Shown in pieces: positions 17,785 through 26,971 of a DNA stretch of 64,000 nucleotides. Numbering within the stretch: the first letter of the stretch is position 1; every line of letters begins with the position of its first letter. This DNA comes from Salinisphaera shabanensis E1L3A (GTDB lineage Bacteria > Pseudomonadota > Gammaproteobacteria > Nevskiales > Salinisphaeraceae): contig NZ_AFNV02000020.1 in assembly GCF_000215955.2 (NCBI RefSeq), positions 1 to 64,000 of the forward strand. The letters are read 5' to 3'. The notes under the pieces were generated by a model. The model was given only the letters and a program-made list of their open reading frames with translations. It was not told where the DNA came from and did no database searches. Both the position numbers and the translations under genes were made by a program.

Positions 17785-18867
17785 ATGCAACTCATCGACC
17801 TGCAAGCCCAGTATCAGCGCATTAAGCCGGATGTCGACGCGCGCATTCAGGCAGTTCTCGATCATGGCCGCTATGTGATGGGCCCGGAGGTCGAGGCCCT
17901 TGAAGCACGCTTGGCGGAATACGTCGGCATCGAACACTGCATCGCGCTCTCGAGCGGTACCGATGCCCTGCTCGTGGCGATGATGGCGCTGAATATCGGC
18001 CCGGGCGACGAAGTCATCACCACGCCGTTTACCTTCATCGCGACCGGCGAGATGATCGGCCTGCTCGGCGCGACACCCGTATTCGTGGATATCGACCCGG
18101 ATACCTACAACATCGATGCCGCACTCATCGAGGAAAAGATTACCGATCGCACCAAGGCCATCGTACCGGTGAGCCTGTTCGGTCAGATCGCTGATATGGA
18201 CGCGATCAATGCCGTGGGCGAACGTCACCACGTGCCGGTGATCGAAGACGCCGCCCAGAGCTTTGGCGCCACCTACAAGGGAAAACGTTCCTGCGGTGTC
18301 TCGCAGATCGCAGCGACATCGTTCTTTCCAGCCAAACCGCTGGGCTGCTATGGCGACGGCGGTGCCGCGTTCACCACTGATGCCGCGCTGGCCGAACGCA
18401 TGCGCGAGCTGCGCAACCATGGCCAGAACGCGCCGTATCACCATCCGCGGCTGGGCATCAACGGCCGTCTGGATACGATTCAGGCCGCCGTACTCCTGGC
18501 CAAGATGGAAGTCTTCGACGACGAAGTCGCGCGCCGCGCACAGGTGGGTGCGCGCTACGGCGAACTGCTTAGCGGCCTGGTCAAGACACCCGCGCTCGCT
18601 GCGGACTGCACGAGCGTCTATGCCCAGTACACGATCGAAGTCGACGACCGCGAGCGCGTTCGTCAGTCCTTGAATGACGCGGGCATCCCGAACGCGGTCT
18701 ATTACCCGGTGCCCCTGAATCGCCAGCCCCCCCTGTATTCGGATGTGGCGATCCCCAAGTCCGAGCGTGCCGCGGAACGCGTGCTCAGCCTGCCCATGCA
18801 TCCGTACCTCGAACAGGCCGATCAGGACCGCGTGGTGGACGCGCTGAAAAACGCAGTAAAAAAATAG
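17785..18867 (+). CDS. DegT/DnrJ/EryC1/StrS-family nucleotide-sugar aminotransferase (WbpE-like)
   Basis: This PLP enzyme probably transaminates a keto-sugar nucleotide with glutamate. The 360-residue protein has SSGTDAL (56-62), IEDAAQ with PLP-contacting Asp155 and Gln158, and the Schiff-base Lys184 in FFPAKPLGCYGDGG. The opening MQLIDLQAQYQRI resembles WbpE/WlbC, which make UDP-3-amino-GlcNAc-uronate. No oxidoreductase or acetyltransferase partners (WbpB/WbpD types) are adjacent, so the substrate is not settled. It is divergent from tRNA-Val and ugd. Confidence 0.88.
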   Translation: MQLIDLQAQYQRIKPDVDARIQAVLDHGRYVMGPEVEALEARLAEYVGIEHCIALSSGTDALLVAMMALNIGPGDEVITTPFTFIATGEMIGLLGATPVFVDIDPDTYNIDAALIEEKITDRTKAIVPVSLFGQIADMDAINAVGERHHVPVIEDAAQSFGATYKGKRSCGVSQIAATSFFPAKPLGCYGDGGAAFTTDAALAERMRELRNHGQNAPYHHPRLGINGRLDTIQAAVLLAKMEVFDDEVARRAQVGARYGELLSGLVKTPALAADCTSVYAQYTIEVDDRERVRQSLNDAGIPNAVYYPVPLNRQPPLYSDVAIPKSERAAERVLSLPMHPYLEQADQDRVVDALKNAVKK

Positions 18868-18878
18868 TGCGATAGAGG

Positions 18879-18907
18879 TTGGCAAGGCGCGAGCCAATCT
18901 CTACAAT
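18879..18907 (+). promoter_or_regulatory. Sigma-70 promoter of the tRNA-Ala/tRNA-Glu operon
   Basis: TTGGCA (18879-18884) and TACAAT (18902-18907) have a 17-base spacer. A GC-rich discriminator follows, as is usual for stringently controlled stable-RNA promoters. The predicted start is about 13 bases before tRNA-Ala. Confidence 0.85.
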
Positions 18908-18926
18908 ACGCCCTCGCTGCAGATCA

Positions 18927-19002
18927 GGGGCCATAGCTCAGCTGGGAGAGCGCAACACTGGCAGTGTTGAGGTCGGCGGTTCGATCCCGCCTGGCTCCAC
19001 CA
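18927..19002 (+). tRNA. tRNA-Ala (anticodon GGC)
   Basis: The 76-base cloverleaf starts GGGGCCA and ends TGGCTCC-ACCA. The anticodon stem is CAACA/TGTTG with loop CTGGCAG, giving anticodon GGC. The T-loop is TTCGATC and CCA is encoded. It is the first of two tRNAs, five bases before tRNA-Glu. Confidence 0.97.
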
Positions 19003-19007
19003 AAACT

Positions 19008-19083
19008 GTCCCCATCGTCTAGAGGCCTAGGACACTGCCCTTTCACGGCAGCGACAGGGGTTCGAATCCCCTTGGGGACGCCA
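19008..19083 (+). tRNA. tRNA-Glu (anticodon TTC)
   Basis: The 76-base cloverleaf starts GTCCCCA and ends TGGGGAC-GCCA. The anticodon stem is CTGCC/GGCAG with loop CTTTCAC, giving anticodon TTC. CCA is encoded. It is co-transcribed with tRNA-Ala. Confidence 0.97.
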
Positions 19084-19092
19084 TTACGGCAG

Positions 19093-19127
19093 AAGCCGCC
19101 CACCGACAGGTCGGGCGGCTTTTTTTT
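19093..19127 (+). terminator. Terminator of the tRNA-Ala/tRNA-Glu operon
   Basis: AAGCCGCCC pairs with GGGCGGCTT across an 11-base loop and is followed by eight T. It begins ten bases after tRNA-Glu. Confidence 0.95.
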
Positions 19128-19474
19128 GCCCAACATAAGGCCAGGCCCAAGTGGCAACAGGCTTTTGTTAGCTGCCAAGACGCCTCCTAGCGCGTCATGG
19201 CCTACGGCTTGTCGCATTTATCGAGCGCAGTGCCTTGCACGGTAAGCAGACATACGCCGCCTGCGCGTTAATCACCGCTGACCGGACCTGACGGCACAAA
19301 GCGTTTCTAAACAACTGACGCTATTGCATAAATTCCCGTATCTCTCGTTTTGAGAGAACGCGCTCGGCAATAACGGTGTATGGCCGCAACCGCCGCCAAG
19401 GGGGACCGGGTCGACTTCCCGTAGACCGCCGCGATAGATTGACCTTGTTAATTCAAGCTGAGACGCGTTACCTG
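19128..19474. other. Intergenic region before putA
   Basis: About 350 bases without a supported gene. It should hold the putA promoter, but no convincing -35/-10 pair or operator was picked out. Frames read here continue into putA from a GTG at 19376 and add 33 basic residues of no recognised type. Confidence 0.5.
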
Positions 19475-22400
19475 ATGGATTATTCCCGCCCCAGCCAGAT
19501 CGATGAACCCGCCTATCGCGGCGTACTCGAAACCTATCGCTGCGATGAAGCCGAGCAAGTCAATCGGCTGATCGAAATCGCCCGGCTGTCGCCCCATACC
19601 AGCCGGCGGGTGGAAGCCGAGGCCGGCAAGCTGGTTCAGGCCGTGCGCAAGAAGAATGCCCATGGCAGCGGCATCGACGCGTTCATGCACGAATACGAGC
19701 TGTCCAGTCAGGAAGGCGTCGTGCTGATGTGCTTGGCCGAAGCGCTGCTGCGCATTCCTGATGCCACAACGGTCGACCGTCTCATCGACGATAAGATCGG
19801 CGGCTCGAACTGGGAATCGCATCTGGGCGAGTCGAAATCCTGGTTCGTGAACGCCTCGACCTGGGGCCTCATGCTTACCGGCCGTATTCTGCGCTATGAG
19901 GATTCGCCCCAGCGCAATTTCCGTACCGTGCTGCAACGGCTGGTCAAACGCAGCGGCGAGCCGTTCATTCGCCAGGCCGTCAGCCAGGCGATGCGCATCA
20001 TGGGTAAGCAGTTCGTGATGGGCCGCACCATCGAAGAAGCGATCAGCAACGCCAAGTCCCTGGAAAAGCGCGGCTATACCTATTCCTACGACATGCTGGG
20101 CGAAGCCGCACGCACCGATCGCGACGCCCAGCGCTATTTCGACGATTACTGGCACGCCATCGAAGAATGCGGCAAGGCCAGTCGCGGCATGGGCCCGGAA
20201 AAATCACCCGGCGTCTCGGTCAAGCTCTCTGCCCTGCACGCGCGCTACGAACTCAGCCATCGCGTTCGCGTGCATCGTGAACTTCTGCCGCGACTGCTCA
20301 AACTCGCCCGTTTGGCCGCTAAGCACAACATCAACATGACGATCGACGCCGAAGAAGCGGCGCGTCTCGACCTGTCGCTGGAACTGTTCGCCTGTGTATC
20401 TCAGGAAGAGGATCTGGCCGATTGGCAAGGTCTTGGCCTGGCCGTCCAGGCGTATCAAAAGCGTGCACTCGACGTGATTGACTGGCTTGCCGATCTGGGC
20501 CGGCGTCACAACCGACGCATCATGATCCGTCTGGTCAAGGGCGCCTACTGGGATACCGAGATCAAGCGCGCTCAGGAAGCCGGCGTCGACGGCTATCCCG
20601 TTTTCACCCGCAAGATGAACACGGACGTATCGTTCCTTGCCTGCGCGCAGCATATTCTCGATGCCTCGGACGTGTTCTACGGCCAGTTCGCGACTCACAA
20701 TGCTCATACGCTGGCTTATATACGTCAGGCCGTCGGCGAGCGGACAGACTTCGAGTTCCAGCGCTTGCACGGCATGGGCGAGGATCTCTATGAAGAGATC
20801 GTGGAAAAAGGCGAACGCCGCGCGGCCTGCCGAATCTATGCACCCGTGGGCGCGCACGAGGACCTGCTGGCCTATCTCGTACGCCGTCTGCTTGAGAATG
20901 GCGCCAACAGCTCCTTCGTCAATCGCCTCGTGGACGAAAGCGAGCCGGTCGAAGATATCGTTGCTGACCCGATTTTCGCAGCCGAAAAGCAGGACCAGGC
21001 GCAGCATCCGCGCATCCCCCTGCCCCATAACCTTTATGGCGAACGACGCCCGAATGCAAAAGGCGTAGACCTCTCCGACATCCGCGAACTCGACGCCTTG
21101 GCCAAGGGCATGCAAGACGCCGATGCCCAAACCTGGCGCGGCATCCCGCTGATCGGCGGTGGCCAGACCGATTTCGACAAGCGCAGCGCTATCACGGTGA
21201 AATCGCCGGCCAATAACGACATTAGCGTCGGCGAAGTGGTCTGGTCGAACGAGGACGATATCGAAGCAGCGCTGGCCGGTGCCGCGGCAGCGGCCGACGG
21301 CTGGAGCGCGACGCCGGGGCGTGAACGCGCGGCCATACTACGACGCTACGCCGATCTGCTCGAAAGCCATATGGCCGAACTGATCGCGCTATGCGCGCGC
21401 GAGGCCGGCAAGAATATCGGTGACGGCGTGGCCGAAGTGCGCGAGGCCGTCGATTTTTGTCGCTACTATGCCTGCCAGGTCGAAGACGAATTCGACGGCG
21501 AAATGCTCTTGCCGGGCCCGACGGGCGAACGCAACACGTATCGCCTGGTCGGGCGCGGCGTGTTCGTGTGCATTTGCCCGTGGAATTTCCCGCTGGCGAT
21601 TTTCACCGGTCAGGTTACGGCCGCGCTTGCGGCCGGCAACGCCGTGATCGCCAAACCCGCCGAGCAGACCTGTCTGATCGGTCATCGTGCCATTGAGCTT
21701 ATGCACGAAGCCGGCGTGCCACGCGACGTACTCTATTTCTTGCCCGGCGATGGCCCGTCGGTAGGGGCGAAGCTCGTCGCCGATCAACGCATTGCAGGCA
21801 TCGCTTTCACGGGTTCGCTGGCCACCGCGAAGGCGATCAACAAGACACTCGCCGAGCGTGACGGGCCGCTGATACCGATGATCGCCGAGACCGGCGGCCA
21901 GAACGCGATGATCGTCGACTCCTCGGCGCTGATCGAACAGGTCGTGGCCGATGTCATTCGCTCGGGCTTTCAAAGCGCCGGCCAGCGCTGTTCGGCGCTG
22001 CGCGTGCTCTACGTACAGAACGATATCGCCGACACCCTGTTGACCATGCTCTCCGGCGCGATGGCCGAACTGTCGATTGACGACCCCTGGAAGCTCTCGA
22101 CCGACGTTACACCGGTCATCGATGCCGAAGCCCGCGACGGGCTGGTCGACTACGTAGAAAAAACCCGACAGAAGCTGGATACGATCTACGCCTGCGAGCT
22201 ACCCGAAGGCAACGGCACCTATGTCGCACCGCGCGCCGTCGAACTCAAAAGCATCGACGATCTCGGCGAGGAACAGTTCGGGCCCATCGTGCACGTCATT
22301 CGCTATGAAGCCGAAAACATCGATGATGTGGTCGATCAGATCAACCAGCTGGGCTATGGCCTGACGTTCGGCATTCACAGCCGGATCGATACCACCGTGG

Positions 22401-22672
22401 AGCGGGTGGTACGTCGCATCAAGGTTGGCAATGCCTACGTGAATCGCAACATGATTGGCGCGGTTGTCGGTGTGCATCCGTTTGGCGGCGAGGGTCTGTC
22501 CGGGACCGGCCCGAAAGCCGGCGGCCCGCATTATCTGCATCGCTTCGCCACGGAGCGCGCCATCAGCCGCGATACCACGGCGGCCGGTGGCAACGCATCT
22601 CTGATGTCTCTCGAAGAGGACGAACCGGCGGATAACGCGCTGGTTACCCCCGAGCCGCAGCGCTACGGCTGA
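19475..22672 (+). CDS. putA: Bifunctional proline dehydrogenase / L-glutamate gamma-semialdehyde dehydrogenase
   Basis: PutA oxidises proline to glutamate in two coupled steps, with electrons passed to the membrane quinone pool through FAD. Of 1065 residues, about 1-480 are the alpha-domain and PRODH barrel (MIRLVKGAYWDTEIKRAQ, FATHNAHTLA). About 560-1040 are the aldehyde dehydrogenase (CICPWNFPLAIFTGQV, FTGSLATAKAI, AETGGQNAMIVD) with catalytic Cys839 in SAGQRCSALR. It lacks the N-terminal ribbon-helix-helix DNA-binding domain of enterobacterial PutA, so it should not repress its own genes. The ATG giving MDYSRPSQID is chosen by domain start. putP lies downstream in the opposite orientation. 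Confidence 0.96.
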   Translation: MDYSRPSQIDEPAYRGVLETYRCDEAEQVNRLIEIARLSPHTSRRVEAEAGKLVQAVRKKNAHGSGIDAFMHEYELSSQEGVVLMCLAEALLRIPDATTVDRLIDDKIGGSNWESHLGESKSWFVNASTWGLMLTGRILRYEDSPQRNFRTVLQRLVKRSGEPFIRQAVSQAMRIMGKQFVMGRTIEEAISNAKSLEKRGYTYSYDMLGEAARTDRDAQRYFDDYWHAIEECGKASRGMGPEKSPGVSVKLSALHARYELSHRVRVHRELLPRLLKLARLAAKHNINMTIDAEEAARLDLSLELFACVSQEEDLADWQGLGLAVQAYQKRALDVIDWLADLGRRHNRRIMIRLVKGAYWDTEIKRAQEAGVDGYPVFTRKMNTDVSFLACAQHILDASDVFYGQFATHNAHTLAYIRQAVGERTDFEFQRLHGMGEDLYEEIVEKGERRAACRIYAPVGAHEDLLAYLVRRLLENGANSSFVNRLVDESEPVEDIVADPIFAAEKQDQAQHPRIPLPHNLYGERRPNAKGVDLSDIRELDALAKGMQDADAQTWRGIPLIGGGQTDFDKRSAITVKSPANNDISVGEVVWSNEDDIEAALAGAAAAADGWSATPGRERAAILRRYADLLESHMAELIALCAREAGKNIGDGVAEVREAVDFCRYYACQVEDEFDGEMLLPGPTGERNTYRLVGRGVFVCICPWNFPLAIFTGQVTAALAAGNAVIAKPAEQTCLIGHRAIELMHEAGVPRDVLYFLPGDGPSVGAKLVADQRIAGIAFTGSLATAKAINKTLAERDGPLIPMIAETGGQNAMIVDSSALIEQVVADVIRSGFQSAGQRCSALRVLYVQNDIADTLLTMLSGAMAELSIDDPWKLSTDVTPVIDAEARDGLVDYVEKTRQKLDTIYACELPEGNGTYVAPRAVELKSIDDLGEEQFGPIVHVIRYEAENIDDVVDQINQLGYGLTFGIHSRIDTTVERVVRRIKVGNAYVNRNMIGAVVGVHPFGGEGLSGTGPKAGGPHYLHRFATERAISRDTTAAGGNASLMSLEEDEPADNALVTPEPQRYG

Positions 22673-22685
22673 CAGATCGGCACCG

Positions 22686-22714
22686 CCCCGGTCGGCACGC
22701 GTTGCCGACCGGGG
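22686..22714 (+). terminator. Strong hairpin after putA
   Basis: CCCCGGTCGGCA (22686-22697) and TGCCGACCGGGG (22703-22714) form a perfect 12-bp stem with a 5-base loop, 13 bases past putA. No T-run follows, so it may protect the 3' end or work with Rho rather than terminate on its own. Confidence 0.45.
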
Positions 22715-22807
22715 CACCCAATTGCCGACTATATCGATCGCCCTGGTTGCGATTGGTAGCAGCAGGCGGTTTCCGCTAAAGGCCATCGCTGACCACGTAT
22801 AACAGGC

Positions 22808-22835
22808 AAAAAAAGCCGGGCCTCACGGCCCGGCT
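22808..22835 (-). terminator. Terminator of putP
   Basis: AGCCGGGCC (22814-22822) pairs with GGCCCGGCT (22827-22835) with loop TCAC. On the minus strand a run of seven T follows. It lies about 40 bases after the putP stop. Confidence 0.9.
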
Positions 22836-22876
22836 CCTAAAGCCTACAGCTGATAACTCGCGGACTGGCTACGCGC

Positions 22877-24370
22877 TCAGGTCGTTTCGATCGCGCGATA
22901 CTCGCCGCTGGATTGCGTCGCGAGGCTCACACCATAGATCGCCAGCCATGACACGATGAAGCCGGGAATGATCTCGTACACCCCGGGGCCTCCCAGGAAA
23001 CTGCTGTTCCAACCCAGCGTGATCCATACCAGTACGGTCACCGCGCCGCTTACCAGCCCGGCGACCGCCCCGGCCCCGGACATACGCGGCCACATCAACG
23101 ACAGAATGATCAACGGCCCAAACGCCGCGCCGAAACCGGCCCAAGCGTTACTGACAAGCCCCAGCACCTGCGACTCGGGATCGCGTGCGATGAAGGCGGC
23201 GATCAGCCCCACGATCAGCACGCACACGCGGCCGACCATCACACTCTCACCGTCGCCCGCCTCCTTACGCAGGAACAGTCGATAAAAATCCTCGGTCAAC
23301 GACGAAGATGCGACCAGCAGCTGGCTTGAAATGGTGCTCATGATTGCTGCGAGCAGCGCAGCGAACAGGAAGCCAGTGACCAGCGGATGGAACAACAGGT
23401 TGGCCAATACGATGAAAATCGTTTCCGAATCTTCGACGTTCAGCCCGTTGCGCTCGGCATAAGCACGCCCGAACACGCCGACACATACAGCGCCGATGAG
23501 TGAAATGCCCATCCAGGTCATACCGATATTGCGCGCCTTGGACACCTCGCCCACCGTGCGAATCGCCATGAAGCGCACGATGATGTGTGGCTGGCCGAAA
23601 TAGCCAAGCCCCCATGTCACTGCCGACAGGAACCCTACGAAGGTCAAACCATTGGCGAGCGACAGAAAGTTCGGATCCACGCCCGCGAGCGTTTCCGACG
23701 CCTGATCGAAACCGCCGCCACCGCTGCCGAAAAGCACCACCGCGGGCATGACGATCAATGCAAGCATCATGATCACGCCCTGGCAGAAGTCGGTCAGACT
23801 GACCGCCAGAAAGCCACCGACCACGGTATAGGCGAGCACGACCGCGAGCGTACCCCAGACGCCCACCTGGTAATCCGTCAGTGAGGCGAAGCTGACAATG
23901 TCGCCGAACGCGCTTTGTACCAGCTTGCCGCCGGCCACCAGCCCGGACGCGGTATAGACCGCGAAGAACACGACGATAATCACGGCCGAAACCGTACGCA
24001 GCGCCATCGCACGTGTTGGAAAACGTTTCGACAGAAATTGGGGAATCGTCAGGCTGTTGTCATATCGCTCTGTCTGCTCGCGCAGACGCGGCGCCACAAT
24101 AACCCAGTTGACGAATGCGCCCACGAACAGGCCGATGCCGATCCAGGCCTCAACCAGACCGGAGGCATAAAGCGCGCCGGGCAACCCCAGCAGCAGCCAG
24201 CCGCTCATGTCCGATGCCCCGGCCGACAATGCAGCGACCGCCGGACTCAGATTGCGTCCGCCGAGCATATATTCTTCGGACGACGCGGTGGATTTGCGCC
24301 ACGCATAGAAGCCGATGCCGAGCATCAGCCCAAAATAAAGGATCAGACTGATCCATACCCCAATCGCCAT
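22877..24370 (-). CDS. putP: Sodium/proline symporter PutP
   Basis: PutP imports proline with Na+ through the inner membrane. The 497-residue protein has about 13 hydrophobic segments and the SSS-family signatures: LGGRNLSPAVAALSAGASDMSGWLLLGLPGALYASGL (split across residues 37-72) and the GxxFGxxxxP region with IMSTISSQLLVASSSLTEDFYR near 340. An upstream GGGGA ribosome site supports the ATG at 24370. It converges on putA, with which it forms the proline uptake and catabolism pair. The two use separate promoters. Confidence 0.95.
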   Translation of the reverse strand: MAIGVWISLILYFGLMLGIGFYAWRKSTASSEEYMLGGRNLSPAVAALSAGASDMSGWLLLGLPGALYASGLVEAWIGIGLFVGAFVNWVIVAPRLREQTERYDNSLTIPQFLSKRFPTRAMALRTVSAVIIVVFFAVYTASGLVAGGKLVQSAFGDIVSFASLTDYQVGVWGTLAVVLAYTVVGGFLAVSLTDFCQGVIMMLALIVMPAVVLFGSGGGGFDQASETLAGVDPNFLSLANGLTFVGFLSAVTWGLGYFGQPHIIVRFMAIRTVGEVSKARNIGMTWMGISLIGAVCVGVFGRAYAERNGLNVEDSETIFIVLANLLFHPLVTGFLFAALLAAIMSTISSQLLVASSSLTEDFYRLFLRKEAGDGESVMVGRVCVLIVGLIAAFIARDPESQVLGLVSNAWAGFGAAFGPLIILSLMWPRMSGAGAVAGLVSGAVTVLVWITLGWNSSFLGGPGVYEIIPGFIVSWLAIYGVSLATQSSGEYRAIETT

Positions 24371-24901
24371 AATGTCCCCAACTAATAAAAGCGTTCCCCA
24401 TCACAACCCTTTCACATTCGGCGGATGCTGTGAAGGCCGACATAGGTCGCGCTACGCGGCGCGGTGGATGGCAAGAGACCGAATTACTCCGGCTGCGCGG
24501 CCGAGTTCGGAACGCCTTTAGCGGCAACCAGGCCGTATTGCCGCTACATTGCCCGCTATTGCGCGCCCCGATCACCGAGCAAACGCACCGTATGAAGCAT
24601 TCATTTTAAAACCGGCGTTGCCGAGTCCCTTGCATAGACGCGCGGTTCGCGCCCAAAGATGGGAAAAGCGCTTGCTCGTATGGCAGCCATACATGAGGCC
24701 GCCCAGCGCGTTCCTTTATAAAACGAGGACAGTCTCATCTGGCACGATGGACTGTCGCCCCGCGCTAAATACGGCCGCTTCCGAAATCACTACGCGGGTG
24801 CCAGCGACCGGTCATCGACAATCATAAACCGGGCGGTACGCGGTCTGTACGTCAGCCGCGACAGATCAGTGCAGACTCGGCTAGTCCGGCGGGTAGGCAA
24901 C
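24371..24901. other. Long intergenic region upstream of putP
   Basis: About 530 bases carry the putP promoter side and then sequence with no supported gene, RNA or repeat. Short frames here lack ribosome sites and recognisable motifs. Composition seems slightly less GC-rich in places (24590-24620, 24710-24725). An unannotated small RNA cannot be ruled out. Confidence 0.4.
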
Positions 24902-24938
24902 GAATAAAAAAGCCGGCACGAGGCCGGCTTTTTTATTC
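24902..24938 (-). terminator. Terminator of the CotH-like gene, symmetric
   Basis: GAATAAAAAAGCCGGC pairs with GCCGGCTTTTTTATTC around loop ACGAG. A-runs and T-runs on both sides make it active in either direction. It lies 11 bases past the stop at 24950. Confidence 0.95.
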
Positions 24939-24949
24939 GCGGTTCGCCT

Positions 24950-26893
24950 TCAGTCCTCGAGAGACGTTATCGCGGTCCCGTCGAAGTTGAACCCATAGAC
25001 ACCATTATAAATTTCATCATCATCGGATGTATCCGGATCACCTTCGTAAAAGTAGGAGTCGAACGCGCTCTGGCAGTAGCCGTTCGAATCGCGTACGACC
25101 ACTTGCATGTAGTAGTCGCCCGCCGCCGGTGTCGGGATAGTGACGCTACGGCCAGTCAAGCCATCCGGACTACTACTATAAACATCGCCGTTGATCACCG
25201 GCATCGGATCGTCCTGATCGGTACACGCCGCAAGATTGCTGCCCAGCGTCGGATCCGAGCCTATACGCACATCATAGACGAGCGAATCACCCTGGATATC
25301 GTACGACTCGTCCCAGGTCAGCCGCAGGCCGCCGCTTGTGGCCTCGACGCCCATGAACACCGGCATCGGCCGATCGAGCGCATTCAGATAGCGTTGGCGT
25401 GCTTCGGTTACCGTCTCCGGCAAACGCTCTATTTCGTCCCGCATGGCCTGTGCCGGATCGCTTGTGTCACCAGTCGGTAGATACTCGCCATCCTGATTGG
25501 ATGTCGAAATAGCGATAATGCCCCCAGCGCCTTCGGTCGGGTAGCCCTCAATCATTTCCTCGACGCTGGACGGGCTAACCGGACCATTGAACAGCTCGTT
25601 GATCTTCGCGGTCAGCGACGGGACATTACCCGCGCGGATATAGCGCTCAACGAGCGGCATGAGCCACCAGTTGCTTACACCTTCCTGCCAACGCGGCAGC
25701 CCGTCGTCCGGTTCGGCCGGCTGGCCATAGAAGTCGAAGGCGCCATCGTAGTCCCAGGGGGTGAAATAGAACTGGTCGATCTGGGACGGCCGATACAGAT
25801 AGAAGTTCTGGGTATTCGAATCGGCGTTCGCCAGCAGAATGTTGATACCCAGCCAGGTCTCGAAGTTGTCCTGGTTGAAATATCGGTTCAGCACCGTATT
25901 GAAATTGTTGCTGTCGTCATTTACCGCGCGCAGCATTTCCAGAAGCTTGGCCGAACTCTCATCGTCGCCCTTGGATTCCAGGACCGTCTCGAACTCGTCG
26001 GAGTCGACCGCAGCGAGTAATTCCGGCGTTTCTTCAAGCGAACGGAATGAAAATTCTTCGGTCTTGAAGATATTCGATTCTTCTTCCTGGCCGTGATAAC
26101 GCGCCCACTTGTCGTCCATATACTCGACGTTGGTGAACAGACCGGCATCCTGGCGGACATCACGAAGGGCCGGATCGGTCTGGTCGTAGAGGTAGACATG
26201 CACAAACTGCGTGCGCAGGCTGGGGAAATTACCGACTTCCCGGAACAGATCGAATGCCAGCTTGTTGCGGATCCGGCTTAGGTCATAGGGATGCTTGTTG
26301 AGCTGCAGGCGCTCCATACGGAACCAGTCTTCCTGCTCATACTCGCCGTCGTTGTCGTCAAACTCGACCTTGTAGGATTTCTGCTTGCTAAAGCGGCTGC
26401 TGGCGCCACGAACTTCCACTTCGTCGGAAAACAGTTCCAGGTCGCCGATACGAATCGTCGCCCGTAGCTCGGGATCGAACGCATCGTCACCCTCGGTGTC
26501 TCCTAGGTTGTTGGGGTCGTCACCACCGTTCAGGTCGGCCAGCGTGCAGCCGCTATAGTCTTCCTCGTCGACATCGGGCGTCGTCGGGTCATCGCCGCGG
26601 CACGGGCCGCCAGGATTCGGCGGCGGCAGAATCGTAACTTCGATCTCGATGATCCCGCTGTCATCGGGCTGGGTATAGATGTTGGGTGTCGTCGGACCGG
26701 GATCCATAATGCGACCATTCTCATCCAGCCCCAGGACCGACACCGGTTCCGTGGGCGGATTCGGCGTGCCGCCACCGCCGCCACCATCATCGTCGGAGCC
26801 GCCGCCACCGCTGCCGCAGGCGCTCAAGCTTGCGACCAAGGCAGCCGTTATTAAAGGTCGGGCATGCGCCCCGCATAGCAAACGTTCAAGCAT
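24950..26893 (-). CDS. CotH kinase-family surface lipoprotein
   Basis: The 647-residue product has a lipoprotein signal (LITAALVASLSAC, Cys near 26) followed by a Gly/Asp/Pro linker. The CotH-like domain spans about 110-480. Signs are RGASSRFSKQKSYKVEF, the LSRIRNKLAFDLFRE helix, RTQFVHVYLYD, GLFTNVEYMDDKW and TPWDYDGAFDF, where the Asp pair is the likely metal site. A fibronectin-III-like segment (about 500-600, VEATSGGLRLTWDESY) follows. B. subtilis CotH is an atypical protein kinase of the spore coat; the substrate here is unknown. The start has AGGGGGAA eight bases before the ATG. The gene appears monocistronic. Confidence 0.8.
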   Translation of the reverse strand: MLERLLCGAHARPLITAALVASLSACGSGGGGSDDDGGGGGGTPNPPTEPVSVLGLDENGRIMDPGPTTPNIYTQPDDSGIIEIEVTILPPPNPGGPCRGDDPTTPDVDEEDYSGCTLADLNGGDDPNNLGDTEGDDAFDPELRATIRIGDLELFSDEVEVRGASSRFSKQKSYKVEFDDNDGEYEQEDWFRMERLQLNKHPYDLSRIRNKLAFDLFREVGNFPSLRTQFVHVYLYDQTDPALRDVRQDAGLFTNVEYMDDKWARYHGQEEESNIFKTEEFSFRSLEETPELLAAVDSDEFETVLESKGDDESSAKLLEMLRAVNDDSNNFNTVLNRYFNQDNFETWLGINILLANADSNTQNFYLYRPSQIDQFYFTPWDYDGAFDFYGQPAEPDDGLPRWQEGVSNWWLMPLVERYIRAGNVPSLTAKINELFNGPVSPSSVEEMIEGYPTEGAGGIIAISTSNQDGEYLPTGDTSDPAQAMRDEIERLPETVTEARQRYLNALDRPMPVFMGVEATSGGLRLTWDESYDIQGDSLVYDVRIGSDPTLGSNLAACTDQDDPMPVINGDVYSSSPDGLTGRSVTIPTPAAGDYYMQVVVRDSNGYCQSAFDSYFYEGDPDTSDDDEIYNGVYGFNFDGTAITSLED

Positions 26894-26971
26894 TTGGTTC
26901 CCCCTGGGTTGTAATTAGCACCGCGCCACCGCCTTCTATAGCACGGCATGCCGGGCGCTGATAGTGGCATA

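Noticed and set aside
17761-18897. A 378-codon minus-strand open frame
   Set aside because: It is antisense to the sugar aminotransferase, whose PLP motifs are intact.
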